A stretch of 55,469 bases of DNA, from NCBI RefSeq assembly GCF_009720835.1, contig NZ_WNKZ01000036.1, positions 1 through 55,469 of the forward strand, given 5' to 3'. This DNA comes from Pseudoduganella buxea. Its GTDB lineage: Bacteria > Pseudomonadota > Gammaproteobacteria > Burkholderiales > Burkholderiaceae_D. Every line of letters begins with the position of its first letter. Positions within the stretch are counted from its first letter, which is position 1. Both the position numbers and the translations under genes were made by a program. Under the pieces are notes generated by a model. The model saw only the letters and a program-made list of their open reading frames with translations. It was not told where the DNA came from and did not search any database. Of the stretch, positions 1 through 9,203 are shown piece by piece.

Positions 1-134
1 GCCAGCTCGCGCAGCAGCGCTTCCGTGCCGAGGGCCTCGATCGTCACGCCGGCCGCGCACGCGGCCGCCAGCAGTGCCTGGCCCTGGCCGGCCGGCCCCG
101 CCACGTACAGGGCCTCGACAGCGGGGCCGCTCAT
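1..134 (-). CDS. Partial unknown protein, N-terminal 44 residues
   Basis: An open frame starts with an ATG that overlaps the stop codon of the upstream acyl-CoA dehydrogenase (ATGA arrangement) and runs off the left edge. The visible N-terminus is alanine- and glycine-rich (MSGPAVEALYVAGPAGQGQ...) and has no motif I can name. The 4-base overlap shows translational coupling to the dehydrogenase, so it probably works in the same acyl-CoA pathway. I cannot assign a family from 44 residues. Confidence 0.6.
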   Translation of the reverse strand, partial: MSGPAVEALYVAGPAGQGQALLAAACAAGVTIEALGTEALLREL

Positions 135-1294
135 AGCAGCGGCATGCCCAGCAGCGCGCGCCCCGTCCAGATATGCAGCATGTCGGTGGTGGGCGACATC
201 ACGTGGCTGGCGCGGGCGTCACGCAGCATCTGGCCCACGCGGCTGTTCTCGCGATAGGCGCTGCCGCCGCAGATCGACATGGCGTCGTTGGCCAGCGCGA
301 TGGCCGTGTCGCCCGCGTCGGCTTTCGAGGCGAGGATGAAGGGCAGCGCATCGGGGTCGCCGCGGTCGCCCTTCTGGGCGGCCGTGATCACCAGCGCTTT
401 CGATTTCTGGTAGGCCGTCCACATGGCGGCATAGCGGGTCTGCATGGTCTCCACGTCGCCCAGAACGGTGCCGCTGTGCTCGAAGCGGCGGTTGCGCAGC
501 TGCTCGCCGGCCGCGTCCAGCGCCGACTTGGCGATGCCCAGGTAGGTGCCTGCCATCGCCATCAGGAAGTAGGGCGCCACCACCTCGAACACATACCAGA
601 CCTGGTCGCCCTCGGCGCCCAGCAGGTTGGTGGCCGGCACCCGGGCGGCCTCCAGCCGCAGGCTGCGAGAGGAATTGCCGCGCATGCCGAAGCCCTGCCA
701 GTCGCCGTGGAAGGCGGCGCCCGGCGTGTCGGCGTCGACGATCAGGCAGCTGAAGTCGCCCCGCTCGCATTGCGCTTCGCTGGCGATGCTGGAGACGACG
801 TAGGAATCGGCATGGCCGCCGTTGGTGACGAACTGCTTGCTGCCGTCGACCAGGTAATCGTCGCCGGCCCGGGTCAGCCGCGTGGCGGGCAGGTAGAAGT
901 GCGCGCCCGTGCCGCTTTCGGACAGGGCCAGGGTCGTGATGTGGCGGCCCTCGGCAATGGCGCGCAGGTAGCGCTCACGCTGGAAATCGGTGGCCTTGGC
1001 CGCGATCACGGCAGTGCCGACGCAGTGCATGCCGAAGCACAGGGCCGACGACGGGCAGGCTTCGCCGATGGCGGCTGTGACCATCGACAGCGCCAGCAGG
1101 CCCTGGCCGTGGCCACCCAGCTCGTACGGCGCCTGTAATCCCATCAGGCCGGCGTCGGCAAAGGCCTGCATCGACGCGGCAGGCCAGCGGCACCCTTCAT
1201 CGACGGCGCGCGCTTCGGGCGAGGTGACGCTGGCTACCACGCGGTGCGTCAGGGAGAGCAGGGCGTCGAGATCGCGGGAAAAGCCGGTGTGCAT
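131..1294 (-). CDS. Acyl-CoA dehydrogenase family protein
   Basis: A flavoprotein of the acyl-CoA dehydrogenase superfamily, 387 residues from the ATG at 1294, which is the usual family length. It has an N-terminal helical domain, a central beta domain with the substrate-proximal motif ALSESGTGA and FVTNGGHAD, and a C-terminal helical domain ending with ICGGSAYRENS and an arginine-rich helix, which is the FAD-dimer region. The frame remains open upstream to 1375, but the extra 27 residues (MMSNWSPAYRPTS...) do not look like the family, so I prefer 1294, although its Shine-Dalgarno sequence is weak. It would oxidise an acyl-CoA and pass electrons to ETF; the substrate is unknown. It is translationally coupled to the partial gene at 1-134. 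Confidence 0.85.
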   Translation of the reverse strand: MHTGFSRDLDALLSLTHRVVASVTSPEARAVDEGCRWPAASMQAFADAGLMGLQAPYELGGHGQGLLALSMVTAAIGEACPSSALCFGMHCVGTAVIAAKATDFQRERYLRAIAEGRHITTLALSESGTGAHFYLPATRLTRAGDDYLVDGSKQFVTNGGHADSYVVSSIASEAQCERGDFSCLIVDADTPGAAFHGDWQGFGMRGNSSRSLRLEAARVPATNLLGAEGDQVWYVFEVVAPYFLMAMAGTYLGIAKSALDAAGEQLRNRRFEHSGTVLGDVETMQTRYAAMWTAYQKSKALVITAAQKGDRGDPDALPFILASKADAGDTAIALANDAMSICGGSAYRENSRVGQMLRDARASHVMSPTTDMLHIWTGRALLGMPLL

Positions 1295-1473
1295 GGGGAG
1301 TTCGCTTAAATTGAGAGTATATGCCGGGCCTGCGCATGATGTCGGACGATAGGCCGGGCTCCAATTGCTCATCAACGTGACGATTTGGCCCCTTTCCCGT
1401 CGCGCGAAACCCCCTATGATGTCAGCGGTGCCCCGCCGGCCGGCGCGGCCGATCTTCCCCGTCTTCGAGAACC

Positions 1474-4400
1474 ATGCTGCCGAGAACCATGTCGATATTC
1501 GTCAAAGCTCCCCCGCGCCTCGCGCTCCTGCTTCTTGCCATCGCCGCGCTGGCGGGTCCCGCTTCGGCCCAGGAACTGGGCATTCCTCAGGCCTCGGATG
1601 GGGCTCGCGCAATCGCCCGGGAGCGGGTCGCGAAGCCTGGTGCCACCACCTTCCTGATGGCGGGCGTGACGGCGGCCTCGCCCGGCACCGTCAGCCTGTT
1701 CTCGTCGAGCGACGGCGTCGAATTCACGTCGCTCGCTTCCGAGGCGTTTCGCCCGCCGGCCGGCCTGCCGCGCGATCTTGCGATTGCCCGGGGTACGGAC
1801 GGCTGGTATCGCATGCTGTATGCCGGCGACGGCGGCAAGGCCGGGGTGACGCGCTCGCGCGATCTGAAACGGTGGGAGCCACCGCGCGAACTGCCATTGC
1901 ACGGCACGCCCCGCTGGCTGCGCGAGCGCGACGGCTCGCTGAAAGCCATCGTTTCCCTGGCCGACGGCTACGCGCTGCTCGATCCGGATCCCGCCCTGGC
2001 GCGGTGGAGCGCGCCGCAGCCGCTGCGCGGCCTGGCGCTGAAGGACGCCGTCGTCGCCCCCGGCGATGGCGGCTACGTGGCGCTCGGCACCGATGCGGCC
2101 ACCGGACTGCCGGCGCAGGCCACGGCGCCGGCGCCGACCGGCCCATGGACGGTGACGGCGGCTCACCCCAGCTGGAACAAGGCCTGGCGCGTCCAGTCGC
2201 TGGTGCGCCCGGCCGATGGCGCCTGGCGCGTCTACCTGCTCGATCCGGACAGCGGGCGGTCGTGGCACGCCGACAGTGCCGACCTGCGGACCTGGCGCGC
2301 CCCGGCTGAGTTGAAAGGCGTATCCGGCGCCGTGCGCCAGGCCGCCATCGTGGCCGAGGACCGCGGCCTGCTGGCCCAGGCCACGCGCCCGGCCGGCAAG
2401 CCGAAAACAGTCACGTGGGACCAGCATTCCTTGCTGATCGATGGCCGGCGCGTGGTACTGTGGTCCGGCGAGATCCATCCCTTTCGGCTGCCCAATCCCT
2501 CGCTGTGGCGCGACGTGATCCAGAAGATGAAGGCGCTGGGCTTCAACGGCGTGGCCTTCTATTTCGACTGGGGCTACCACTCGCCGGCACCGGGTGTGTA
2601 TGACTTCTCCCATGTCCGCAATGTCGAGCGCGCGCTGGAGATCGCGGAGGAGGAGGGCATGTACATCATTGCCCGCACGGGACCGTATGTGAACGCGGAG
2701 CTGACGGGTGGCGGCTATCCCGGATGGATGCTGCGCAATCGCGCCGAGGCGCGCACGGACGATCCGGTCTACCTGGCGGCCGTGGACGAGTGGATGACGC
2801 AGATTAACGCCATCGTGGCGCGCCACCAGGTCACGACGGGCGGCGGCAACGTCATCGCCTACCAGCTGGAAAACGAATTGGGCAAGGTCGAGCCGAAGCA
2901 CGTGCGCCAGATGGAACACCTGGCCGCGAAGGCCCGCGCCGACGGCATCACGGTGCCGTTCTTCCACAACGCGGCCGGGCGCCTGCCCGACTGGACGCCG
3001 AAGGCGTCTTCGGCGCCGTGGGCCAACCCCGGCCCGACCGACCTGTATGCCTTTGACGGCTACCCCGGCGGCACCTGCGACGTGCATGCCGACCCGGCGG
3101 GGCCGAACCGGGCGCCGGACTGGGGCCTGTACGGCAACGGCTCGCCGAAGACGGGCGCGCTGTCCTCGCCCGGCACGCCCGGCTTCGCGGCGGAACTGGG
3201 CGGCGGCTGGTTCGACTACTGGGGCTCGAACGGCACCTATGCGTGCACGGCCGAACGCCAGGGCAAGGGCTACCAGCGGGTGTTCTACGGCACCAACCTG
3301 ATCAACCGCATAACGATCCACAATATCTACATGACCTTCGGCGGCACGTCGTGGGGCTGGCTGCCGGGCCCCGTCGTGTATACCTCCTACGACTACGGCG
3401 CGCCGATCTCGGAGGACCGCGGCCTGCGCCCCAAGGCGCTGGCGCTCAAGCAGCAGGGCATGTTCGTGCAGGCCGCGGAGAAGGCGCTGGCGCAGATGGA
3501 CAAGGGGCCGCCGATCGCCACGTCGTCCAGCCGGGCGAAGGTCTACCACAACGTCAATCCGGCGCTGGGCGCGCACATCCTGTTCGCCGTCCACAGCCCG
3601 TCGAACCTGACGAGCGACGACAGCTTCACGTTCGCGCTGGCGACGAAAAGCGGGCACTTTGACGTGCCGCTGCGGCTGAACGGCCAGGATGCCAAGATGC
3701 TGCTGGCCGAATACCCCCTGGAACGCCAGCACCTGGTCTACTCGACGTCGGAACTGCAGACCCACCTGCAGGACGGCGAACGCGATATCGCACTGCTGCA
3801 TGGCCGCACCGGCGAGGCCGGCGAGACCGTGCTGCGCTATGCCTCGGCGCCACGCGTGGAAGTCCTGGCCGGCAAGGTGACGCAGCGCTGGGACGGCAAG
3901 GCCGGCCTGCTCAAGCTCGACTACCGCCACGACGGCATGGCGCGCGTGCGCATCACGGGCGGGGGGCGGGCGCCCTTGCTGCTGCTTCTGGCGGACGAAG
4001 GGCACAGCGTGCAGTTCTGGACCCAGGACACGCCGGCGGGCCGGCTGCTGCAGCTCTCGTCCGCGCTGGTACGGGGCGCGACCCTGGCAGGCGACGAACT
4101 GCGCCTGCGCGGCGACAGCAGCGAAACGGCGCGCCTGGAAATCTGGGGCGCTCCGGCCAGGGCCGCGCGCACCGTGTCGTTCAACGGCGTGCCGCTGGCC
4201 GCCACGCCGCAGCCGGACGGCTCGGTCAGCACGGCCGCCATCGCGGCGCCGGCCGCTGTCACGCTGCCCGCCCTGGCCCGCTGGGCGCGGCGCATGGACA
4301 GCCTGGAAGCGCGGCCCGAGTTCGACGATGCGCTCTGGGCGCGGGTCGACGCCCGCGCCTCGGCGGCGCAAACGTGGACCATGCCGGAACGGGGCCAGCC

Positions 4401-5304
4401 GACGCTGGCAATGAGCGACTACGGTTTCCACCACGGCGACGTGTGGTACCGGGGCCGGGTCGACATCCGCGATGGCCGGACCGACCAGCTTGAGCTGTTC
4501 TATGGCGCCGGCGGCGCCGGCATGATCCAGGTGTGGGTCGATGGCCGCTTCGTCGGCCAGCACGAGCTCGACGTGGGGCGCCAGTTCCCGGAGACCACCG
4601 ACAGCGTCAGGTTCGCGCTGGGCCCGCTGGCGCCGGGGCCGCACGTGATTGCCGTCATGGTGCGCAACAATTCGCATAACTGGGACCTGATGGCCGACGA
4701 TGCCCACCGCGAGGCCCGCGGCCTGATCGCCGCGTCGCTGACTTCGAAAGGGGGACGCCGCTTCGCCGTGCCGATCGTCTGGCGCATCCAGGGCAACCAG
4801 GGCGGCGAGGACATCGCCGACGTGGTGCGGGGACCGATGAACAACGGTGGCCTGCTCGGCGAGCGGCAGGGCTGGTACCTGCCGGCGCTGCCCGACGCCG
4901 CCCGGGACGGCTGGCTCGCGGCGAAGGTGACGGATGCCCCGCCGGCCCCAGGGACCTATTGGCTGCGCACGTCGTTCGAACTGGACCTGCCGCGCGGGCA
5001 CGATGTCCAACTGGGACTGGCCTTCGGCGATACGGCACGGCCCCGCTCGGAGCGCGAAAACCGCGCACTGATCTTCGTCAACGGCTGGAACATGGGGCAG
5101 TTCATCGCCCACGTGGGACCGCAGCGCACCTTTGTCATCCCGCCCGGCATCCTCAATCCGAACGGCGCGAACACGATTGCGCTGGCGGTGACGACGGACG
5201 GCCAGGCGGGCAACGCGCTGGAACCGGTGCGGCTGGTGACCTTGCGTGCCGCGCGCGGCGGCGTGCCGCTGGAATTGATGCCGGGGGCAGCGCCGCGGCA
5301 GTGA
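1474..5304 (+). CDS. Secreted GH35 beta-galactosidase with N-terminal propeller-like domain
   Basis: 1276 residues. A signal peptide (hydrophobic LALLLLAIAALAG, cleavage near ASAQ) is followed by about 270 residues with repeated S-DL--W / GWYRMLYAG-type blades resembling GH43-like propellers. A GH35 TIM barrel then runs from about residue 313, starting VVLWSGEIHPFRLP. The acid/base is E468 in YQLENELG and the nucleophile candidate is E574 in FAAELGGGWFDYWG. The C-terminal third carries jelly-roll carbohydrate-binding-like segments (for example the VWVDGRFVGQHE and FVNGWNMGQF strands). It probably removes terminal beta-galactose from polysaccharide outside the cell or in the periplasm. The start is ambiguous: ATG 1474 and ATG 1489 are each preceded by the same CGAGAACC, and neither has a strong ribosome site. 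The length exceeds most bacterial GH35 enzymes because of the extra N-terminal domain. Confidence 0.9.
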   Translation: MLPRTMSIFVKAPPRLALLLLAIAALAGPASAQELGIPQASDGARAIARERVAKPGATTFLMAGVTAASPGTVSLFSSSDGVEFTSLASEAFRPPAGLPRDLAIARGTDGWYRMLYAGDGGKAGVTRSRDLKRWEPPRELPLHGTPRWLRERDGSLKAIVSLADGYALLDPDPALARWSAPQPLRGLALKDAVVAPGDGGYVALGTDAATGLPAQATAPAPTGPWTVTAAHPSWNKAWRVQSLVRPADGAWRVYLLDPDSGRSWHADSADLRTWRAPAELKGVSGAVRQAAIVAEDRGLLAQATRPAGKPKTVTWDQHSLLIDGRRVVLWSGEIHPFRLPNPSLWRDVIQKMKALGFNGVAFYFDWGYHSPAPGVYDFSHVRNVERALEIAEEEGMYIIARTGPYVNAELTGGGYPGWMLRNRAEARTDDPVYLAAVDEWMTQINAIVARHQVTTGGGNVIAYQLENELGKVEPKHVRQMEHLAAKARADGITVPFFHNAAGRLPDWTPKASSAPWANPGPTDLYAFDGYPGGTCDVHADPAGPNRAPDWGLYGNGSPKTGALSSPGTPGFAAELGGGWFDYWGSNGTYACTAERQGKGYQRVFYGTNLINRITIHNIYMTFGGTSWGWLPGPVVYTSYDYGAPISEDRGLRPKALALKQQGMFVQAAEKALAQMDKGPPIATSSSRAKVYHNVNPALGAHILFAVHSPSNLTSDDSFTFALATKSGHFDVPLRLNGQDAKMLLAEYPLERQHLVYSTSELQTHLQDGERDIALLHGRTGEAGETVLRYASAPRVEVLAGKVTQRWDGKAGLLKLDYRHDGMARVRITGGGRAPLLLLLADEGHSVQFWTQDTPAGRLLQLSSALVRGATLAGDELRLRGDSSETARLEIWGAPARAARTVSFNGVPLAATPQPDGSVSTAAIAAPAAVTLPALARWARRMDSLEARPEFDDALWARVDARASAAQTWTMPERGQPTLAMSDYGFHHGDVWYRGRVDIRDGRTDQLELFYGAGGAGMIQVWVDGRFVGQHELDVGRQFPETTDSVRFALGPLAPGPHVIAVMVRNNSHNWDLMADDAHREARGLIAASLTSKGGRRFAVPIVWRIQGNQGGEDIADVVRGPMNNGGLLGERQGWYLPALPDAARDGWLAAKVTDAPPAPGTYWLRTSFELDLPRGHDVQLGLAFGDTARPRSERENRALIFVNGWNMGQFIAHVGPQRTFVIPPGILNPNGANTIALAVTTDGQAGNALEPVRLVTLRAARGGVPLELMPGAAPRQ

Positions 5305-5334
5305 TGGCGTGCCGGGCGGGGCCCGGCGGCAGGG

Positions 5335-5883
5335 TCAGGCGCGGCGGCCGCGACGCACGGCGGCCGCGGTCAGCAGCAGGCCGGCACCCAGCATGGCCCA
5401 GGTCGACGGCTCGGGGACGGCAGTGATGGTGAACGTTGTCTCGGGCGTCCAGCGGTAGGAGTAATTTTCTTCGAAGCCGGGGCGGTAGCGGTAGTGGTAT
5501 TCGCCCTCGCCGGAGACGAAGTAGTGGCCGCCGCCTACCAGTCCTTCGGGGTCCTTGCCCCGCTCACCCGCAGTGAACACGAGGCCGTCGGCGGCCGAGT
5601 AGTTGAACGCTTCGATCGAACAGACGTAATAGGCATTGGTGCTGGGCTCGCAAATGACGTAATCGACGCCGTTCAGCACCAGCGACGTGATTTCGCTGCG
5701 TTCGACGATGCCGTTCGCATTCCAGTCGCCGCCGACGAAGCTGCCGTTGACCTGGCGGTCCGCATGGAACACGCCATCGCGCGAATCGAGAAAACCCTGA
5801 TACTGGAAATTCCAGGTTGCCGCCGCTTGGGCGCTGCCGCAAAGGCAAGCCAGGATGCCTGCGTTGATGAGTTGTTTGAGCAT
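5335..5883 (-). CDS. PEP-CTERM sorting domain protein
   Basis: 182 residues from the ATG at 5883, chosen because MLKQLINAGILACLC begins a standard signal peptide (cleavage after AQAA). The mature part is short, aromatic- and glycine-rich and of unknown function. The C-terminus has the sorting signal VPEPSTWAMLGAGLLL followed by an arginine cluster, the substrate signature of exosortase/PEP-CTERM export. The protein is therefore predicted to be processed by an exosortase and released or anchored at the cell surface. No exosortase gene lies in this window. It is convergent with the GH35 gene, 30 bp away. Confidence 0.85.
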   Translation of the reverse strand: MLKQLINAGILACLCGSAQAAATWNFQYQGFLDSRDGVFHADRQVNGSFVGGDWNANGIVERSEITSLVLNGVDYVICEPSTNAYYVCSIEAFNYSAADGLVFTAGERGKDPEGLVGGGHYFVSGEGEYHYRYRPGFEENYSYRWTPETTFTITAVPEPSTWAMLGAGLLLTAAAVRRGRRA

Positions 5884-5995
5884 TGAGGCCTCCATGAAAA
5901 CGATAAAAGTTGCATGCTAGCAGAGTGGTAGCCGCTGCCGGCAGAATCGGGCCGCTTTTGTTGTTCAAACGCAGGGGCCGATGCGGCGGCCCGTA

Positions 5996-7360
5996 TCATG
6001 GCCCCTGCTGGTACAAGCTTATTATGGGGAAGTGGCCGGTCACGAGGCTGGCCAGGCTTTCACCCAACAGCATACCGGCCAGCCCCAGCGCGGCGATCAC
6101 ACCCATGGCCACTGCAATGGACAGCACGAAACGGCGGTTCGGCACGCGCAGCACGAAGGGCAGGTTGATGGCCACGCTGGCCAGCGACGCGATGACGGCG
6201 CCCGTGGCGGCGGCATCGAGGGTGAGCTTGCCGTCGGCCGCCAAGCTGGCCGCCGCCGCCACGGCGCTGGCGCTGGAGACGGCGCCACCGAGCAGGCTGA
6301 CGAGATAGAAACCGACATTGCCGAAGTACTTCTGCGTCAGCACGCCCAGGATATGCAGCACGAGGAAGATCAGGCCATACTTCAGCGCGCTCCACAGTGA
6401 GAACGGCAGCACGATCTGGTCCGACGGCGGGGCGTCCTGCGGCACGACCGCGACGTGCGCCGGCGCGCGCCGGTAGAACACGAAGAAGGCGCTGGCGCCC
6501 AGCATGGCGACGAGGGCGCCGCCGCCGGCCACGGCCACGCCGGGTGCCAGCAGGGCCAGGATCACGGCGTTACGCATCAGCATTGCCGACGTTGCCAGGA
6601 TGATGCCCCGGTAGGCCGCCGCGGCGACGGCGCCGCTGGCATGCAAGCCCACGCGCGAGGCCAGTTCGTTGACGGTGACGGAGCTGTTGACGAGGCCGCC
6701 GAGGAAGCCTGCAATGGCCACGCCACGCGTGCCGAAGGCCTTCCACAACACGTAATTGACGAAGCCGATGCCGGCGATCAGGATCACGGTGGCCCAGGCC
6801 GCACGCGGCTCGATCAGGCCCATCGGTCCGATGCTGCCCACGGGCAGGGCGGGGTAGATGACGATGCCCAGGATGGCCAGCAGCAGCGCCGAGCGCAGCT
6901 CGCCTTCGGTCAGGCCGATCGAGAAGCCTTGCAGGATGTCCTTCCATGCCAGCAGCGCCGTGGAACTGACCATGATGGCGGCCGGCGTCAGGGTATGGCC
7001 CTTGCCGCACAGGATGCCGGCGATGCAGGTGACGAGCATCGCCGCCGACGTCGTCAGCTCGGTGCCGGAATGGGTGCGCATGTCCTGGATGTTCAGGAAG
7101 ATCGTCAACAGGCCCGTCAGGCACAGCACGATGTAGGCATAGTTGTCGCCCAGCGAAGCGCCGACCGCGCCCAGGATGGCGATGAAGCCGAAGGTGCGCA
7201 GGCCCGCTTCCTTCTTGCGCCGCTCCCGCTCCAGCCCGATCAGCAGGCCGAGGGCCAGCGCCAGCGCGAAGCGGGTCAGCATTTCCAGGTAGGGCCAGTC
7301 GGTCACCGCCCCCTGGATGGGCGCGTCGATGATGGTGGCAGTCGTGCTCAGCAGGCTCAT
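5996..7360 (-). CDS. MgtC/SapB-type membrane protein with DUF4010
   Basis: 454 residues with about a dozen hydrophobic segments. The N-terminal region contains the MgtC/SapB hallmark LGLLIGLERERRKKEAGLRTFG followed by paired helices; the second half (LWSALKYGLIFL..., GFLGGLVNSSVTV...) matches the DUF4010 arrangement. MgtC-type proteins influence Mg2+ homeostasis and membrane energetics, but the role of the MgtC-DUF4010 fusion is not settled. It is divergent from the gene at 7477, and the intergenic space holds a dyad and a 13-bp direct repeat. Confidence 0.82.
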   Translation of the reverse strand: MSLLSTTATIIDAPIQGAVTDWPYLEMLTRFALALALGLLIGLERERRKKEAGLRTFGFIAILGAVGASLGDNYAYIVLCLTGLLTIFLNIQDMRTHSGTELTTSAAMLVTCIAGILCGKGHTLTPAAIMVSSTALLAWKDILQGFSIGLTEGELRSALLLAILGIVIYPALPVGSIGPMGLIEPRAAWATVILIAGIGFVNYVLWKAFGTRGVAIAGFLGGLVNSSVTVNELASRVGLHASGAVAAAAYRGIILATSAMLMRNAVILALLAPGVAVAGGGALVAMLGASAFFVFYRRAPAHVAVVPQDAPPSDQIVLPFSLWSALKYGLIFLVLHILGVLTQKYFGNVGFYLVSLLGGAVSSASAVAAAASLAADGKLTLDAAATGAVIASLASVAINLPFVLRVPNRRFVLSIAVAMGVIAALGLAGMLLGESLASLVTGHFPIISLYQQGP

Positions 7361-7391
7361 GCGTCACTGTAACGCCGAACGCCGCAGCGGG

Positions 7392-7427
7392 ACCACACTT
7401 TTGTGGTGCGGCAATGTGGTGCGGCAA
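7392..7427. promoter_or_regulatory. Dyad plus 13-bp tandem repeat in divergent promoter region
   Basis: The inverted repeat ACCACA-CTTT-TGTGGT (7392-7407) overlaps an exact tandem duplication of TGTGGTGCGGCAA (7402-7414 and 7415-7427). It lies between the divergent MgtC gene (starts 7360) and the gene at 7477. It is probably an operator. The arms differ from the TGTRCG dyad found elsewhere in the window, so a different regulator is likely. Confidence 0.4.
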
Positions 7428-7476
7428 AATGAGCCCTTCGGCTAAGATGACTTTTCACCAAGCAGAAGGAGGCATC

Positions 7477-8121
7477 ATGCAATCGGATAATCAAAACCGC
7501 CCGGGCCAACCGCCCATCCATACGCAGCTGCCGGATTCGATTCCGCCCGGCGACGCCAGGAAGATCGTCGGCGAGGCCGTGCCGCAGGGCGCCGACTACA
7601 ATTCGCCGCCGCCCCAGGGCGCAGGCAAGTCCATGGGCAGCGGCCTGGACGACGTTGGCGGCCCCGGCATGGGCCAGCCGCCGGGCGAAGGCGGCGAACA
7701 TGCCGCCACCGTGCGCGACCGCGACAGCCGCGCCGACGACCGCCACATGGCCAGCATGCAGCAGGGCCAGGGTGGCTCACGCCAGGATGGCGGACAACAG
7801 AACGAGGTGCAGCAGGATGGCAATCGCGGCGATGCCGGCAAGGACCGGGGCGCGCAGCGTGACACGACAGGCAGCGTACAGGGCGGAACGGATGGGGGCA
7901 ATGCCCAGCGGGGCGACGCCGCCCGTTCCGAAGGCCTGCTGCCCGGCCAGGGCGAGGACGACGGCCGCTACGACGTGGCCGAGGAAGTCAGCATGGACCA
8001 GCAGTCGGACCGTGCCCGCAGCGTCGGCAGCATGGACCAGGCTGTGAAAGGCCCCCACGGCGACCAGTTGCAGGATGCCGTCGCGCGCACCCTGGGCAAG
8101 GGTGCCGACAAGCAGAAGTAG
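7477..8121 (+). CDS. Low-complexity hydrophilic protein, unknown function
   Basis: 214 residues from the ATG at 7477, which has a very strong ribosome site (AAGGAGG, 7 bases upstream). No signal peptide or membrane segment is present. The composition is dominated by Gly, Asp, Gln, Arg and Ala in irregular short repeats (for example QDGGQQNEVQQDGN, GQGEDDGRYD), which suggests an intrinsically disordered protein resembling desiccation or stress hydrophilins. I recognise no family. It is a single gene, divergent from the MgtC-type protein, and ends just before a bidirectional terminator shared with the CDF transporter. Confidence 0.7.
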   Translation: MQSDNQNRPGQPPIHTQLPDSIPPGDARKIVGEAVPQGADYNSPPPQGAGKSMGSGLDDVGGPGMGQPPGEGGEHAATVRDRDSRADDRHMASMQQGQGGSRQDGGQQNEVQQDGNRGDAGKDRGAQRDTTGSVQGGTDGGNAQRGDAARSEGLLPGQGEDDGRYDVAEEVSMDQQSDRARSVGSMDQAVKGPHGDQLQDAVARTLGKGADKQK

Positions 8122-8143
8122 GCGCCTCGGCGCATCGGTCGAC

Positions 8144-8167
8144 AGGGCGGCCTTGGCCGCCCTTTTT
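8144..8167 (+). terminator. Rho-independent terminator
   Basis: A GC stem GGGCGGC / GCCGCCC with a short loop is followed by TTTTT. It lies directly after the gene ending at 8121 and at the 3' end of the convergent CDF gene, whose TAA is inside the T-tract. Confidence 0.8.
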
Positions 8168-9203
8168 ATCGTTCGTGCTGCGCCGGATGCAGCAGCGAGC
8201 GCAGCGCGGAAGCTTCGAAGTAGACGTGCCGGATGGCCGGATGCGCGGCGGCGATGGCCTGCTCGAGCCGGGCAATGGCTGCTTCCACCTGGTCGATCGG
8301 CATGCCGCGCCGGAACTGCACGGAGGCGGCCAGCAGCACGTCGTCCGGTCCCAGCTGCATCGTGCGCAAGGTGGCCACGCTGTCGAGTGCCGGTTCGCGG
8401 TCGAACAGTGCATGCAGGCTGGCCAGCTGTTCGCGATCGATGCCTTCTCCCACCAGCAGGCCGCCCGTCTCCCGTGCCAGCGCGAAGGCGGCGCCCACCA
8501 GCACCAGGCCGATCAGGATCGAGGCGATCGGGTCCAGGTAGGGATTGTCGAACAACTGTCCCAGCGCGATGCCTGCGGCTGCAATGGCAATACCCAGCAA
8601 GGCGGCGCAATCCTCGATGAACACGGTAAACACGGATGCATCCCGGCTGGACCGGACGGCCTGCCACAGGCTCGTGCCAGGCCGGCGCACGCGGTTCAGC
8701 GCCTTGCGCGACACGTTCCAGCTGTAGCCTTCGAACAGCGCCGCCACGCCCAGCACGGCATAGTTCCAGAACGGATCGGTCAGCGGTGGCGGAGCGCGCA
8801 GCGCGTCGATGCCATGGTAGATCGACAGGCCGCCGCCCAGCGAGAACACGGACAGCGCCACGATGAGGGCCCAGAAATACACGGATTTGCCGTAGCCGAA
8901 AGGGTGCCTGCGGTCGGCCGGCCGGCCGCTGCGGCGCTCGCCCACAAGCAGCAGGAACTCGTTGCCCGTATCGACGGTGGAGTGGATCGCTTCGGCCACC
9001 ATGGCGGCGCTGCCCGTGAAGGCTGCCACGGCGAACTTGGCCGCCGCGATGCCCAGGTTGGCGGCGATGGCCGCGTAGATCACCTTGCGCGATTCGCCGG
9101 AGTGACCCGCCGCAGGTAGCCTGGCCGGCGCCGCCGCGTCCGCAGTGTTCCCCGCGCTGCCGGCAGCCGAATCCGGTGCCGCCGCCGTGATGCCCTTGTC
9201 CAT
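8166..9203 (-). CDS. Cation diffusion facilitator (CDF) family transporter
   Basis: 345 residues. An alanine-rich cytosolic leader of about 35 residues precedes six predicted membrane helices. The metal-site motif HSTVDTGNE lies in the second helix (H-x3-D) and is paired with FIEDCAAL in the fifth (the second metal-binding pair, D in place of H). A C-terminal cytosolic domain ends with the beta-alpha-beta fold typical of CDF proteins (VATLRTMQLGPDDVLLA...). These transporters export divalent metals such as Zn2+, Co2+, Fe2+ or Mn2+ by proton antiport. The metal cannot be read from the sequence. It stands alone and is convergent with the hydrophilic protein gene. Confidence 0.87.
   Translation of the reverse strand: MDKGITAAAPDSAAGSAGNTADAAAPARLPAAGHSGESRKVIYAAIAANLGIAAAKFAVAAFTGSAAMVAEAIHSTVDTGNEFLLLVGERRSGRPADRRHPFGYGKSVYFWALIVALSVFSLGGGLSIYHGIDALRAPPPLTDPFWNYAVLGVAALFEGYSWNVSRKALNRVRRPGTSLWQAVRSSRDASVFTVFIEDCAALLGIAIAAAGIALGQLFDNPYLDPIASILIGLVLVGAAFALARETGGLLVGEGIDREQLASLHALFDREPALDSVATLRTMQLGPDDVLLAASVQFRRGMPIDQVEAAIARLEQAIAAAHPAIRHVYFEASALRSLLHPAQHER

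Noticed and set aside
1414..5112. Very long open frame on the minus strand opposite the GH35 gene
   Set aside because: It is an antisense shadow of a high-GC gene: composition is Arg/Gly/Ala/His rich without domains, while the plus strand has complete GH35 motifs.
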